Source: Rasiella rasia (GTDB lineage: Bacteria; Bacteroidota; Bacteroidia; Flavobacteriales; Flavobacteriaceae). Taken from it: a stretch of 64,000 nt of DNA. The stretch is taken from assembly GCF_011044175.1 (NCBI RefSeq), contig NZ_CP049057.1, positions 1,007,501 to 1,071,500 on the forward strand. Direction: 5' to 3'. Below are positions 26,546 through 35,919 of this stretch, in pieces. The notes under the pieces are model-generated. The model did no database searches. It had not been told where the DNA came from and worked only from the letters and a program-made list of their open reading frames with translations. The number at the start of each line of letters is the position of its first letter. Position 1 is the first letter of the stretch. The position numbers were made by a program, and so were the translations under genes.

Positions 26546-27739
26546 TTACAACACAGATAAAATTGCTTTTTTCATACACTCTGCACGATCTCGCACCTGT
26601 GACTCAGTCCAGCCAATTTTCACAAGACTAGATACGGTACGCCCCATCCATGCATCGCTTTTTGAGAAGTCTGTTGCGTTTAAGTCTTGCATTTGTGCTT
26701 TTACTTCGGAAGAAAGATTTCCTAAACTCTTAAGATTGCGAAGATGCTCCCAACCATTAATATAGTGCCAGTTATTTTTAAACCAATAAAAACATGCATC
26801 TACGCCATTTTCAGACAAGGCTTTATGTGCACTTTCAGCTAAATTTTCCGAAGGCAAAAAGAAATTTACAAAACTGTAATTCTCTTCACCGCCTTCTGGA
26901 ACTCTCCTAAACGTAACCCCATCTATTTGCGACAAGGTCTCTCTAATAATATGATAATTGCGTTCTTGAGTTTTTAATATTCCATCTAATTTATCTAATT
27001 GAGCCAAACCAACCGCAGCATTTAATTCTGAGATTCTAAAGTTATAACCCAAAAAAGGATGGGATTCTGCACCTCTATCGGTTCCAACATGATCGTGCCC
27101 GTGATCTTGGTAATGGTCTGAGTTTAGTTTGTATTTCTCAGAATTTGTAATGATTCCACCACCTTCTCCACAGGTTATTGTTTTTACATAATCGAAAGAG
27201 AAGCACCCTAGGTCTCCATAACTACCTAAAGGCTTGCCATCGTACATCCCGCCAATTGCCTGACAGGCATCTTCTAGCAGCAATAGGTTATGTTTTGTAC
27301 AAATTGCCTTTAACGCACCTAAGTCTGCCATAGATCCGCACATATGTACAGGCATAACACATTTTGTTTTAGGGGTAATAGCGGCTTCAACAGCAGCCGG
27401 GTCTAGCGTTAAAGTGTCGTCAATGTCGACTAAAATAGGAATCGCACCAAGCATCATGATACTTTCAAAACTCGCTACAAACGTAAAGGTAGGCATGATA
27501 ACCTCATCACCCGCTCCAATACCTGCCGCAGCAAGTGCTACTGTAAGTGCAGATGTACCGCTTGACACTAACTGACAGTAATTAGATTGCATGCGTTTTG
27601 CAAAAGCCGTTTCAAACTCTTTGGCTTTCCAATGGTTGTTTCGCATACCGTCAAAACCATAGCGCATTAATACTCCGGTTTCTAATACATCATTCACTTG
27701 TTTGCGCTCTTCGGCACCAAATACTTCAAATCCAGGCAT
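26546..27739 (-). CDS. kdnA: DegT/DnrJ-family PLP aminotransferase, KdnA-like (8-amino-8-deoxy-Kdo synthesis)
   Basis: 397 residues. The PLP lysine is Lys186 in FDYVKTITCGEGGG, and the ring-nitrogen aspartate is Asp157 in LLEDACQAIGG. Several stretches match what I recall of Shewanella KdnA: MPGFEVFGAEE at the start, VHMCGSMA, DHGHDHVGTDRGAESHP and a CFYWFKNNWHY segment. KdnA transaminates the C8 aldehyde made by KdnB to give Kdo8N, which replaces Kdo in the LPS core. No KdnB-type dehydrogenase lies nearby, so the gene stands alone here. A different amino-sugar role is possible. The stop lies three bases from the convergent kinase gene. Confidence 0.7.
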   Translation of the reverse strand: MPGFEVFGAEERKQVNDVLETGVLMRYGFDGMRNNHWKAKEFETAFAKRMQSNYCQLVSSGTSALTVALAAAGIGAGDEVIMPTFTFVASFESIMMLGAIPILVDIDDTLTLDPAAVEAAITPKTKCVMPVHMCGSMADLGALKAICTKHNLLLLEDACQAIGGMYDGKPLGSYGDLGCFSFDYVKTITCGEGGGIITNSEKYKLNSDHYQDHGHDHVGTDRGAESHPFLGYNFRISELNAAVGLAQLDKLDGILKTQERNYHIIRETLSQIDGVTFRRVPEGGEENYSFVNFFLPSENLAESAHKALSENGVDACFYWFKNNWHYINGWEHLRNLKSLGNLSSEVKAQMQDLNATDFSKSDAWMGRTVSSLVKIGWTESQVRDRAECMKKAILSVL

Positions 27740-27813
27740 ATGTTATCAAAATTCTATGTTACGAACTGTAAATTTTACAATAAATACTTGCTTACACTTC
27801 TTTAAGATACCCG

Positions 27814-27844
27814 CAAAGATAAAGGTTGCGCACAGCTTGTGCAA
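27814..27844 (-). promoter_or_regulatory. Promoter of the KdnA-like gene
   Basis: On the minus strand TTG (27844-27842), a 20-base spacer, then TATCTTTG (27821-27814), a full consensus match, about 75 bases before the ATG at 27739. Confidence 0.6.
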
Positions 27845-27885
27845 TAAGCAAGAAGTATTACGAAGGCTATTTTACTAGTAAGCAA

Positions 27886-28632
27886 TTAGTTTTTGGTACT
27901 TGTGCTCACTTGAACGTTCTCAGTTTCAATTTTTGAAAGAAGTTCTAACTCGTTATTCTCAAACATCTTGGCTAAACTAATTAATGGAATACCCAATCCC
28001 TTAGGTTTGTAATTTTTGTAGTCTACAAACCGAATACCGTTTACATTACGCGGATTATACGCCTCTCTAAATCGAATACCTCCTCCATTTACGGCATAAC
28101 TATACGCCAAATAATCTACTAAAAAGTGCTTTTTATGCACCCAATAAACAAACCGGTCTTCAAAGTCTGTACCGCCACCTTCTTCTAGAAATGTTACGCC
28201 AATCTCATAATACGGCTCTCCCTTTATAACGGTCTCGCCTAGCAACTCCTTTTGAGCGGCTGGAGCGTTTAAACCATACGGTAATTGTGCAAAATAATGC
28301 ACCGAATTAACACTTTCTGCGTATTTCTGTGCAGTACTATCAACCACGGCGATAAGCGAATCATTTATAAAACGCTGAAACCCTTCATTAGAGATAACAT
28401 CGCGAACTATACCTAGAGAGTCTGTAAATGTACGGTCCATATAAAACATACCTTTACTTCGGGAACTTTTATAGGCTATTCCTCTAAAATCGAAATCAAT
28501 AGTAACGGTATCACACTTTCCGTTGCATGATTGTTCTATGGCTTTGTTTATTATGGTGTCTGCAGAAAGTGCTTCCTTTTGCTGACAACTTGCCATCAGC
28601 AGCACTAAAAATATAATGGAAATAGGTTTCAT
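27886..28632 (-). CDS. DUF6503-like lipoprotein
   Basis: 248 residues from ATG 28632. A longer frame from 28650 exists, but it would overlap the promoter element at 28648-28655 and would put six residues ahead of a clean lipoprotein signal (MKPISIIFLVLLMASC, Cys16). The mature protein has the pattern TVTIDFDFRGIAYKSSRSKG, a KGEPYYEIGVTF strand, and an FVYWVHKKHFLVDYLAY segment, which I associate with DUF6503, a Bacteroidota family with a LolA-like beta-sheet. Function unknown. Confidence 0.7.
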   Translation of the reverse strand: MKPISIIFLVLLMASCQQKEALSADTIINKAIEQSCNGKCDTVTIDFDFRGIAYKSSRSKGMFYMDRTFTDSLGIVRDVISNEGFQRFINDSLIAVVDSTAQKYAESVNSVHYFAQLPYGLNAPAAQKELLGETVIKGEPYYEIGVTFLEEGGGTDFEDRFVYWVHKKHFLVDYLAYSYAVNGGGIRFREAYNPRNVNGIRFVDYKNYKPKGLGIPLISLAKMFENNELELLSKIETENVQVSTSTKN

Positions 28633-28647
28633 ACGTTGTAATTGTAA

Positions 28648-28655
28648 CAAATGTA
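28648..28655 (-). promoter_or_regulatory. Promoter -7 element of the DUF6503-like gene
   Basis: TACATTTG on the minus strand, 15 bases before the ATG at 28632. It supports the shorter start of that gene. No TTG at the -33 spacing. Confidence 0.4.
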
Positions 28656-28703
28656 ATCATTAGGTCACTTATAATAGGTAAACCTTTCAGAATACTCGAC
28701 ACA

Positions 28704-29672
28704 ATGAAAAATACGTTATTAACCATCTTTTTCTTACTCTGCGTTAGCTTATCTTTTTCGCAACAAGAGAAGAACACCGCAGCGCTGCAACAGTTTCAAG
28801 AATATTATAATGCTGGCGATAGCGATGCCATTTATAATATGTTAGGAGCGTCATTTCAAAAAAGTATTGGCCAGGAAAATATAAAGCAACTCATGTCGCG
28901 CTTTCAGAATAGCCTCGGAAACTTTATTTCATTTAAATTTTCAGAAGGACAAAAAGATGTAGATACCTTTTTAGGTACGTTCGAAAAAGGAGAACAAAAT
29001 ATAGCCATCACCGCTAAAGAAGATGGTAAAATTTACGGCTTTCTTTTTAAGCCCGTAGAAAATAACCGTCCACCAAAGTTTGAAAGAAATACCACCAAGT
29101 TAAGGCTGCCTTTTGAAGGTGATTGGTTTACCGTTTGGGGAGGTACAACTAAAATGCAAAATTATCATGTAACCGTAAAAGTGCAACAAGGGGCATTCGA
29201 TTTTTTAAAATTAGGGCCTAATAACAAGACATATGTAAGAAGTGGTACCAGAAATGAAGATTATTATGCTTTTGGGCAACCCCTTTACGCAGTCTGCGAT
29301 GCCGTTGTGAGTGACGTAATTACAGGCATAGAAGACAATAGGCCTACCATTATGAATCCTGGGCAACCATTGGGAAATAGTGTTACCTTGTTAACAGACA
29401 ACGGAGAATATATAGTGTATGCCCATCTCGAAAATGAAACCGTTGCGGTTAAAAAAGGAGATACCGTAAAAAAAGGGCAGTATTTGGGCAACTGCGGAAA
29501 TTCAGGAAATTCTAGCGAAGCACACCTGCATTTACACATTCAAGACGGGCCAGAAATGATGACCGCAATTGGCGCTCGTTGTTTCTTTGAAGAAGTTAAG
29601 GTTGGAGAAGAGATTAGAACAGATTATTCGCCAGTGCGATTAGATAAAATCTCTAGACCGAAAAAAGAGTAG
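28704..29672 (+). CDS. Exported M23 (LytM-type) metallopeptidase with an N-terminal DUF3887-like domain
   Basis: 322 residues; signal peptide 1-19 (LSFSQ). Residues 25-115 resemble the DUF3887 fold (FQEYYNAGDSDAIYNML). The peptidase domain (about 140-290) has zinc ligands in the NYHV (His155) and AFDF (Asp166) pattern, a YAHL histidine (241), and HLHLH (274-278). It should cut peptidoglycan cross-links or a related peptide in the periplasm. The first ligand pair differs from the common HxGxD spacing but follows a known M23 subgroup. It diverges from the lipoprotein gene upstream with a 71-base spacer. Confidence 0.85.
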   Translation: MKNTLLTIFFLLCVSLSFSQQEKNTAALQQFQEYYNAGDSDAIYNMLGASFQKSIGQENIKQLMSRFQNSLGNFISFKFSEGQKDVDTFLGTFEKGEQNIAITAKEDGKIYGFLFKPVENNRPPKFERNTTKLRLPFEGDWFTVWGGTTKMQNYHVTVKVQQGAFDFLKLGPNNKTYVRSGTRNEDYYAFGQPLYAVCDAVVSDVITGIEDNRPTIMNPGQPLGNSVTLLTDNGEYIVYAHLENETVAVKKGDTVKKGQYLGNCGNSGNSSEAHLHLHIQDGPEMMTAIGARCFFEEVKVGEEIRTDYSPVRLDKISRPKKE

Positions 29673-29760
29673 GATTTTGATAAAATTGTACTGTCAACGT
29701 TCTCGCCGTACTTTGTGCTACATACAGCTTTCCAACTTCGTTAATCGTAAATCAAAATTG

Positions 29761-29768
29761 TACCTTTG
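29761..29768 (+). promoter_or_regulatory. Promoter -7 element of smpB
   Basis: TACCTTTG six bases before the smpB ATG, implying an extremely short or absent leader. No TTG at proper distance. Confidence 0.35.
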
Positions 29769-29774
29769 TAGCCT

Positions 29775-30242
29775 ATGGCGCTTCAGAAAAACGTAAAAAT
29801 AAAAAATAAAAAGGCTAAGTTCGAGTATGAGCTTCTAGACACCTATACTGCTGGGATTGTCTTAGCTGGTACCGAAATTAAAGCAATTAGGGAAGGTAAA
29901 GCTTCTATTGCTGAAAGTTTCTGCGAGTTTAATGATCAAGGAGAGTTATTTGTAATAAATATGACTGTTCAAGAATACTCACATGCCACACATTTTAATC
30001 ACAACCCAAAAAGCGAACGTAAACTACTTTTAAATAGAAGTGAGCTAAAAAAGCTCGAGAAGGAAGTTAAAAATAGCGGACTCACAATTATCCCCTTAGT
30101 TTTATTTACCAATGATAAAGGCCTGGCGAAAATGGACATTTGCTTAGCTCGAGGAAAAAAGCAATTTGACAAGCGAGAATCTATTAAAGACCGAGACAAC
30201 AAACGAAATCTTAGTAGAATTAAAAAAGCGTTTAACAACTAA
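29775..30242 (+). CDS. smpB: SsrA-binding protein SmpB
   Basis: 155 residues, the usual length. The family pattern is clear: KAKFEYELLDTYTAGIVL, GTEIKAIREGKASI, and a basic C-terminal tail (KKQFDKRESIKDRDNKR). SmpB holds tmRNA on stalled ribosomes and mimics part of a tRNA during trans-translation. The ssrA gene itself is not recognised in this window. Confidence 0.97.
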   Translation: MALQKNVKIKNKKAKFEYELLDTYTAGIVLAGTEIKAIREGKASIAESFCEFNDQGELFVINMTVQEYSHATHFNHNPKSERKLLLNRSELKKLEKEVKNSGLTIIPLVLFTNDKGLAKMDICLARGKKQFDKRESIKDRDNKRNLSRIKKAFNN

Positions 30243-30311
30243 ATGGTTAAAGTTTTGTTAGCAAAGTAACATATTGTCTAACATTGACGTCTCTATACGT
30301 AAACCAACCCT

Positions 30312-32789
30312 ATGAATCGAATTTTACTCCTGCTCTTTTTTTTCTCTACCCTACTAACAAATGCCCAAATTGTTGGTAAAGTGACAGATGCCAAGGGTGA
30401 GCCCTTAGCATTTGTAAATATATATTTACAAGAAACATATACCGGTACGACCTCTAACGACGATGGTAACTTTGAATTGAATATTTCGGAAATTGGTGAA
30501 TACCAAATAGTATTTCAGTATTTAGGATTTAAAACTGTTACTAAGCGTATTACCGTTAACTCACTACCGTATATACTTAATTGTACCATGGAAGAAGAGT
30601 CTGTAAGTCTAGATACCGTAGTCATAGATGCTTCTGAAGATCCTGCGTACCGTATTATTCGAGAAACCATAGCACGACGCAAAATTAATCTTGATAAAAT
30701 TTCAGAATACAAAGCAGATTTCTATTCGCGTGGAGTCTGGCGAGTAGAAGACCTTCCAGAAAAAATCTTCGGACAAGAAGTGGGCGATTTAGATGGGCAA
30801 CTAGATTCTACTAGAACGGGTATTATTTACCTCTCTGAAACAATTAGCGAAATTGCTTATCAGAAACCAGACGATTTTAGAGAAAATATCATTGCTAGTA
30901 AAGTAAGTGGCAACGACAATGGATTCAGCTTTAATAGTGCTAGAGACGCTAACTTTTCGTTCTACGAAAACACAACAGACCTTAATGCAGCAATTGTCTC
31001 TCCTATTGCCGCAAGCGCGTTATCTTATTACAACTATAAACTAGACGGTGTTTTTTACGAAGGCACGAAGCTTATAAATAAAATTAAAGTGAGCCCTAAA
31101 CGGCCTAAAGATAGAGTTTGGGAAGGTTTTATTTACATTGTTGAAGACGACTGGCAGCTCTATGGCGTTGAGTTATCTACAACTGGCCAAGCTATACAGG
31201 TTCCTATGGTTACCAAACTTCTATTTAAACAGAACTTTAAATATGACCCAGAGAATGATTTCTGGATTAAACTTTCTCAAACTATAGATTTTGGATTTAG
31301 CTTCTTTGGCTTTAATGGAGACGGAAGGTTTATTGCCGTGTATAGCAATTACGATTTTACCCCTAAATTTAGCAGTAAAGAGTTTACCAATGAAGTACTC
31401 ACTTTTGAAGCTGAAGCCAATAAAAAGGATAGTTTATTCTGGAAAGGCACACGCCCAGTTCCGTTGACAGACGAAGAGCTAAATGACTACATCAAAAAAG
31501 ATAGTATTCAAGTGCTTCGGAAATCTGAGACTTATCTAGATTCGATAGACCAAAAAAACAATCGTTTTAAAATTCTAGACCCAATAACTGGATATAGCTA
31601 CGCAAATACGCATGACAAATGGCGCTTGAGCTATAATGGCCCCTTCCCAAAAATAAATTTTAATACCGTACAAGGTTGGAACGGAGGTGCAGGCCTCTCC
31701 TATTTCAGCTGGAAAGATGAAAATCAGACAAATTGGTTTGCTGCGAACTTAAATGCAACATACGGTATTGCAGAAGATAGAGTACGCTTTACTGGAAGCG
31801 TGGTTAAAAATTTTAACCGCACAAACAGGCTACGCATTGGTCTTTATGGAGGAAGCGCTGTGACGCAGTTTAATGCCGCTCAGCCTATTTCTGAATTAAT
31901 AAACACAGTTTCTACACTATTTTTTGAACGGAATTACATGAAAGTATATGAACTTAATTATGTTGGAGGAAGCTATAGTCAGGAATTATTTAATGGGCTG
32001 CGAATCGCGACTAACTTAAATTATGAAGAACGTGCTCCCCTTTTTAATAATACAGACTACGTTACAATACCAAATGACGATGTTTCTTATACTTCAAACA
32101 ACCCATTAGCTCCAAACGATTTTACTAATGTCGGTATTCTAGAGCATAGTATTTTTAAAAGTAGTATCACGGCCAACATCACTTTTGGACAAAAGTATAT
32201 GACCTATCCCGATGGTAAGTATAACCTCGGAAATGATAAATATCCTTCCCTTTCGTTACGTTTTGAAAATGGCTTAGGAAGTTCTATAGACGACTATAAT
32301 TTTAGTCAGATTAGCGCAAGATTAAGACAACGTATAACAACGGGTAATAAAGGAGAATTTTCATATAACCTAAAGGGAGGAACCTTCTTTAACGGCGACA
32401 ATATTAGCTTTGTAGATTATCAACATTTTAACGGTAATCAAACTCGCATTGGGACGTCTTCAAGATACACCAATGTGTTTAACTTATTGCCTTACTACGA
32501 TTTAAGCACCAATAAAAGTTACTTTGAAGGCCATTTAGAACATGACTTTAGAGGATGGATATTGGGGAAAATTCCTGGAATTAACCAGCTAAACTTTAAT
32601 TTAGTTGCTGGCGCGCATTTTTTAAGTATTGACGGCAAAAAGCCATACTCAGAGGTTTCTTTAGGGATTGACAACTTAGGCTGGGGCAAGTATCGCTTCT
32701 TACGCTTAGATTATGTGAAATCGTATTACAATGGTGGTAGCGACGGCGCGTTTATCTTCGGAATCAAGTTCTTAAACTTTCTAGACTAG
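30312..32789 (+). CDS. Outer-membrane DUF5686 / CarboxypepD_reg-like protein
   Basis: 825 residues. The signal peptide ends TNAQ (about 1-19). A CarboxypepD_reg-like beta-sandwich covers about 20-100 (IVGKVTDAKGEPLAFVNIYL, GTTSNDDGNFEL). A middle domain follows (RIIRETIARRKINLDKI), then a long run of amphipathic strands to the end (EFKYxF-style, final residues FIFGIKFLNFLD), as expected of a beta-barrel of the DUF5686 family. No TonB plug is present. A role in outer-membrane assembly or transport is plausible. The stop overlaps the convergent pcm gene by four bases. Confidence 0.82.
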   Translation: MNRILLLLFFFSTLLTNAQIVGKVTDAKGEPLAFVNIYLQETYTGTTSNDDGNFELNISEIGEYQIVFQYLGFKTVTKRITVNSLPYILNCTMEEESVSLDTVVIDASEDPAYRIIRETIARRKINLDKISEYKADFYSRGVWRVEDLPEKIFGQEVGDLDGQLDSTRTGIIYLSETISEIAYQKPDDFRENIIASKVSGNDNGFSFNSARDANFSFYENTTDLNAAIVSPIAASALSYYNYKLDGVFYEGTKLINKIKVSPKRPKDRVWEGFIYIVEDDWQLYGVELSTTGQAIQVPMVTKLLFKQNFKYDPENDFWIKLSQTIDFGFSFFGFNGDGRFIAVYSNYDFTPKFSSKEFTNEVLTFEAEANKKDSLFWKGTRPVPLTDEELNDYIKKDSIQVLRKSETYLDSIDQKNNRFKILDPITGYSYANTHDKWRLSYNGPFPKINFNTVQGWNGGAGLSYFSWKDENQTNWFAANLNATYGIAEDRVRFTGSVVKNFNRTNRLRIGLYGGSAVTQFNAAQPISELINTVSTLFFERNYMKVYELNYVGGSYSQELFNGLRIATNLNYEERAPLFNNTDYVTIPNDDVSYTSNNPLAPNDFTNVGILEHSIFKSSITANITFGQKYMTYPDGKYNLGNDKYPSLSLRFENGLGSSIDDYNFSQISARLRQRITTGNKGEFSYNLKGGTFFNGDNISFVDYQHFNGNQTRIGTSSRYTNVFNLLPYYDLSTNKSYFEGHLEHDFRGWILGKIPGINQLNFNLVAGAHFLSIDGKKPYSEVSLGIDNLGWGKYRFLRLDYVKSYYNGGSDGAFIFGIKFLNFLD

Positions 32790-33427
32790 TTTTTATCCTC
32801 TAGTAAAGGTACAAACCGAAATTCGCCAAACTCTTCTTTATCAAATCCGGTAGCCGAAGTTCTTGTAAACACCGTCATAATCTGAACATCATCACCCACA
32901 GGTATTACAAGCTTTGCTCCTACCTTTAATTGCGCCAACAATGCTTTTGGAACAAATGGAGCTCCTGCTGTTACAATTATTCCGTCATAGGGTGCCGCTT
33001 CTGGGTGCCCTTTATAACCATCACCAAAAATAAGTTTCTTTGGTCTGTAGCCTAATTTAGGGAGAAAGCGTTTAGTTTTTTTAAACAACTCGTTTTGGCG
33101 CTCTATAGAGTATACAGTAGCTCCCATCTCTAACAATACAGCCGTTTGGTACCCACTGCCGGTTCCAATTTCTAAAATAGTTGCTCCAGATGTAATATTT
33201 AGTAGCTCGGTCTGTCTTGCAACTGTATATGGTTGCGAAATAGTCTGATCTGCAGCAATCGGGAAGGCTTTATCTACATAGGCGTGGTCTAGAAACCCTG
33301 AATCCATAAATAAATGTCTAGGAATTGTATTAACCGCCGCAAGTACTTCAGTATTAGTGATGCCCTTTTTCTGAAGCGTTGCCACTAATTTTTTACGCAT
33401 TCCCTGATGTATAAATGTATCCTTCAT
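32786..33427 (-). CDS. pcm: Protein-L-isoaspartate O-methyltransferase
   Basis: 213 residues from ATG 33427; a GTG at 33433 is in frame but adds only two residues. It has the PIMT motifs: FPIAADQTISQPYTVARQTELL before the SAM site, and LEIGTGSGYQTAVL as motif I. The acceptor-side motifs (YDGIIVTAGAPFVP) follow. It repairs isoaspartyl damage in proteins with S-adenosylmethionine. Length and order match the family. Overlaps the 3' end of the DUF5686 gene. Confidence 0.94.
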   Translation of the reverse strand: MKDTFIHQGMRKKLVATLQKKGITNTEVLAAVNTIPRHLFMDSGFLDHAYVDKAFPIAADQTISQPYTVARQTELLNITSGATILEIGTGSGYQTAVLLEMGATVYSIERQNELFKKTKRFLPKLGYRPKKLIFGDGYKGHPEAAPYDGIIVTAGAPFVPKALLAQLKVGAKLVIPVGDDVQIMTVFTRTSATGFDKEEFGEFRFVPLLEDKN

Positions 33428-33548
33428 TGCCACAAATTACGGAAAGAATGTATGAAATTACAAGACTTCATTTTCATTTTATGAATGCTGGCACAACTTT
33501 GGCATTTGGTAAAATAGTAGGTATCTTTCAATCTTATTTATACAACAT

Positions 33549-35168
33549 ATGAAATACTTTTTTCTAGCTTTTTTTCTACTCAGTTTTAGCTTTGGGCAAT
33601 CGCAAAATTTTACGCGTGCAGACTCGCTTAGAGGTAGTATAACCCCAGAACGAGCATGGTGGGATGTTCAATATTATGCGTTAGATGTAAATGTAAACCC
33701 AGAAGAAAAGTTTATTGAAGGCACCAATACCATCACCTACACAGTACTGGAAAGCCAGAAAGTGATGCAAATAGATTTACAAGCGCCAATGAAACTTGAA
33801 AAAGTAGTACAAGATAACAAGGAGCTAGCTGGTGTTTCTGAAGGTGCTGCACATTTTATTCAACTTAAACAGAAACAGAAAAAAGGAAAGGAATACAAAA
33901 TCACGCTCTATTTTTCTGGAAAACCGAGAGCAGCTAGAAATGCACCGTGGGATGGTGGTTGGTCATGGAAAACAGACACCAATGGAAAGCATTTTATTGC
34001 TACCAGTAATCAAGGTATTGGTGCTAGTATATGGTGGCCCAATAAAGACCATGCCTACGACGAACCAGATAACGGTGCACGCATTGTAGCAACGGTTCCT
34101 AAAGGGTTAGTGGCGGTTGCCAATGGCCGTTTAAAACAAACCATGGAAGACCTAGATGCAAACACCTACGTTTGGGAAGTTGTAAATCCAATTAATAATT
34201 ACGGCATTAACATCAACATTGGAGACTACGTTAACTTTAATGAGAAGTTTGAAGGTCTTAACGGAATGCTCGATATGGATTATTGGGTGCTTCGAGATAA
34301 TTTAGAAAAGGCGAAATTTCAATTCGAGCAGGCCCCTAAGATGATTCGCGCTTTTGAGTATTGGTTTGGCCCGTATCCATTTTATGAAGACAGCTTTAAA
34401 TTAGTTGAAGTACCTTATCTAGGTATGGAACACCAAAGTAGTGTTACCTACGGAAATGGTTATAAAAATGGGTATCGCGGGCGTGACTTAAGTGACACGG
34501 GCTGGGGCTTGCAATTCGATTTTATTATTGTTCATGAAGGTGGACACGAATGGTTTGCAAACAACATTACTCATATAGATGTGGCAGACATGTGGATTCA
34601 TGAAGGCTTTACTGCGTATGCCGAAAGTTTATATCTCGACTATCATTTTGGTACCGATGCTGCAGGTGAATATACAATAGGTACCAGACGGATGATTCAA
34701 AACGACAAACCGCTAATTGGTGTGTATAATGTACAGAATGAAGGTAGTAGCGACATGTATTATAAAGGCGCTAATATTTTACATACTTTGCGTCAATGGG
34801 TTAATGACGATAAAAAGTGGCGTAGCATTTTAAAAGGACTCAATGCAGAGTTTTATCATAAAACAGTGACGTCTAAGCAGGTAGAGAATTATATCGCCCA
34901 GAAAGCCAATCTCGATTTAACAGCCTTTTGGCAGCAGTACCTGCGCACTATTCAAATTCCAAAACTTGAATACAAGCTAGACGACGCAACGTTGACGTAT
35001 CGTTATGTAGAAAGTGTAAACGGATTTAACATGCCAGTTATCATGCTTATAGATGGTAAAGAAGAATGGATTACTCCCACTACAGAATGGCAAAGCAAAA
35101 CATTTTCGAACATGATTCAAGAAGCAAAATTAAAAACAGACTTCTTTATCAAATCGGTTCAGTTATAA
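33549..35168 (+). CDS. Exported M1-family zinc metallopeptidase (short form)
   Basis: 539 residues with a signal peptide (1-18, FGQSQ). The zinc site is H329-E-G-G-H333 with Glu352 nineteen residues on (WIHEGF), the M1 arrangement. The substrate-binding GxMEN motif reads GMEHQ (near 292-296), a variant of this short Bacteroidota group. The protein stops soon after a C-terminal helical region, so it is much shorter than aminopeptidase N (about 850 residues). It probably trims peptides in the periplasm or outside the cell. Confidence 0.92.
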   Translation: MKYFFLAFFLLSFSFGQSQNFTRADSLRGSITPERAWWDVQYYALDVNVNPEEKFIEGTNTITYTVLESQKVMQIDLQAPMKLEKVVQDNKELAGVSEGAAHFIQLKQKQKKGKEYKITLYFSGKPRAARNAPWDGGWSWKTDTNGKHFIATSNQGIGASIWWPNKDHAYDEPDNGARIVATVPKGLVAVANGRLKQTMEDLDANTYVWEVVNPINNYGININIGDYVNFNEKFEGLNGMLDMDYWVLRDNLEKAKFQFEQAPKMIRAFEYWFGPYPFYEDSFKLVEVPYLGMEHQSSVTYGNGYKNGYRGRDLSDTGWGLQFDFIIVHEGGHEWFANNITHIDVADMWIHEGFTAYAESLYLDYHFGTDAAGEYTIGTRRMIQNDKPLIGVYNVQNEGSSDMYYKGANILHTLRQWVNDDKKWRSILKGLNAEFYHKTVTSKQVENYIAQKANLDLTAFWQQYLRTIQIPKLEYKLDDATLTYRYVESVNGFNMPVIMLIDGKEEWITPTTEWQSKTFSNMIQEAKLKTDFFIKSVQL

Positions 35169-35230
35169 TCGCACACACTATTCTTTTGTAATTTTTGTAT
35201 CTTGATTGCAACTCAAAACCTCACGCATAG

Positions 35231-35764
35231 ATGTATTCTAAACTTACCGTCTTATGGTGCTGTTTCGCCTTTTTTATGACTGCGGAAATTTCCGCGGAAG
35301 CGATATCACCACCCCCCTGTACATTAGATTTTATAGTATCAAAAGGGAAGCAAAAAAAGCTGTTTCCGAAAATCATGATAGACCGAAAGGTGTTTTTTGG
35401 AATGAAACAAGACAAATTTCTCGCCAAAAACCCGGCAGTGACACCTACAGATTCAGGCTTTGATTTTAGACGAACTTATACTGAAAAAATCCAGACGGGA
35501 CCTGTAGTAGAAATAATTTATTACTTTACCACAACCGAAAATGCTGTTTTATACGAGTTTATTATAAAGTATCGAGACATGCAATCTGTACAAGCCACAG
35601 CTACGCAGCTTCTTGGTATCCCAAACCACAAGAACACAGAATGGCGCATCTCAAATAAAGAAATTAAAGAAGATTTTAATATTGGCGTTTGGACTTTTGG
35701 GCATAAAATTGTGTATGCAGCAACACTTGAAGGATGCGAGTGGGAAAAAGGATTTGAATCGTAG
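35231..35764 (+). CDS. Exported protein of unknown function
   Basis: 177 residues with a probable signal peptide (about 1-22, hydrophobic CCFAFFMTAEISA). The mature part is mixed alpha/beta with two cysteines (CTLDFIV and EGCEW) that could form a disulphide. No known motif. Encoded 62 bases after the M1 peptidase gene; may or may not be co-transcribed. Confidence 0.55.
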   Translation: MYSKLTVLWCCFAFFMTAEISAEAISPPPCTLDFIVSKGKQKKLFPKIMIDRKVFFGMKQDKFLAKNPAVTPTDSGFDFRRTYTEKIQTGPVVEIIYYFTTTENAVLYEFIIKYRDMQSVQATATQLLGIPNHKNTEWRISNKEIKEDFNIGVWTFGHKIVYAATLEGCEWEKGFES

Positions 35765-35919
35765 GTAGTACAATAAGATACAGAACAGCGCGCCAACATA
35801 CTCTGAATGAATATTGTTGATACAATTTCAGGCTTCAAAATAGGCCGAAACCAAAAACAACGCAATGTGCATTTATTTCGAGCAACTAATATTTTAGTAA
35901 TTCTTTCTATTTTTAAGCA

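Noticed and set aside
30230-30270. Hairpin after smpB as an intrinsic terminator
   Set aside because: The TTTAAC/GTTAAA stem is six bases with a nine-base loop and no proper T run.
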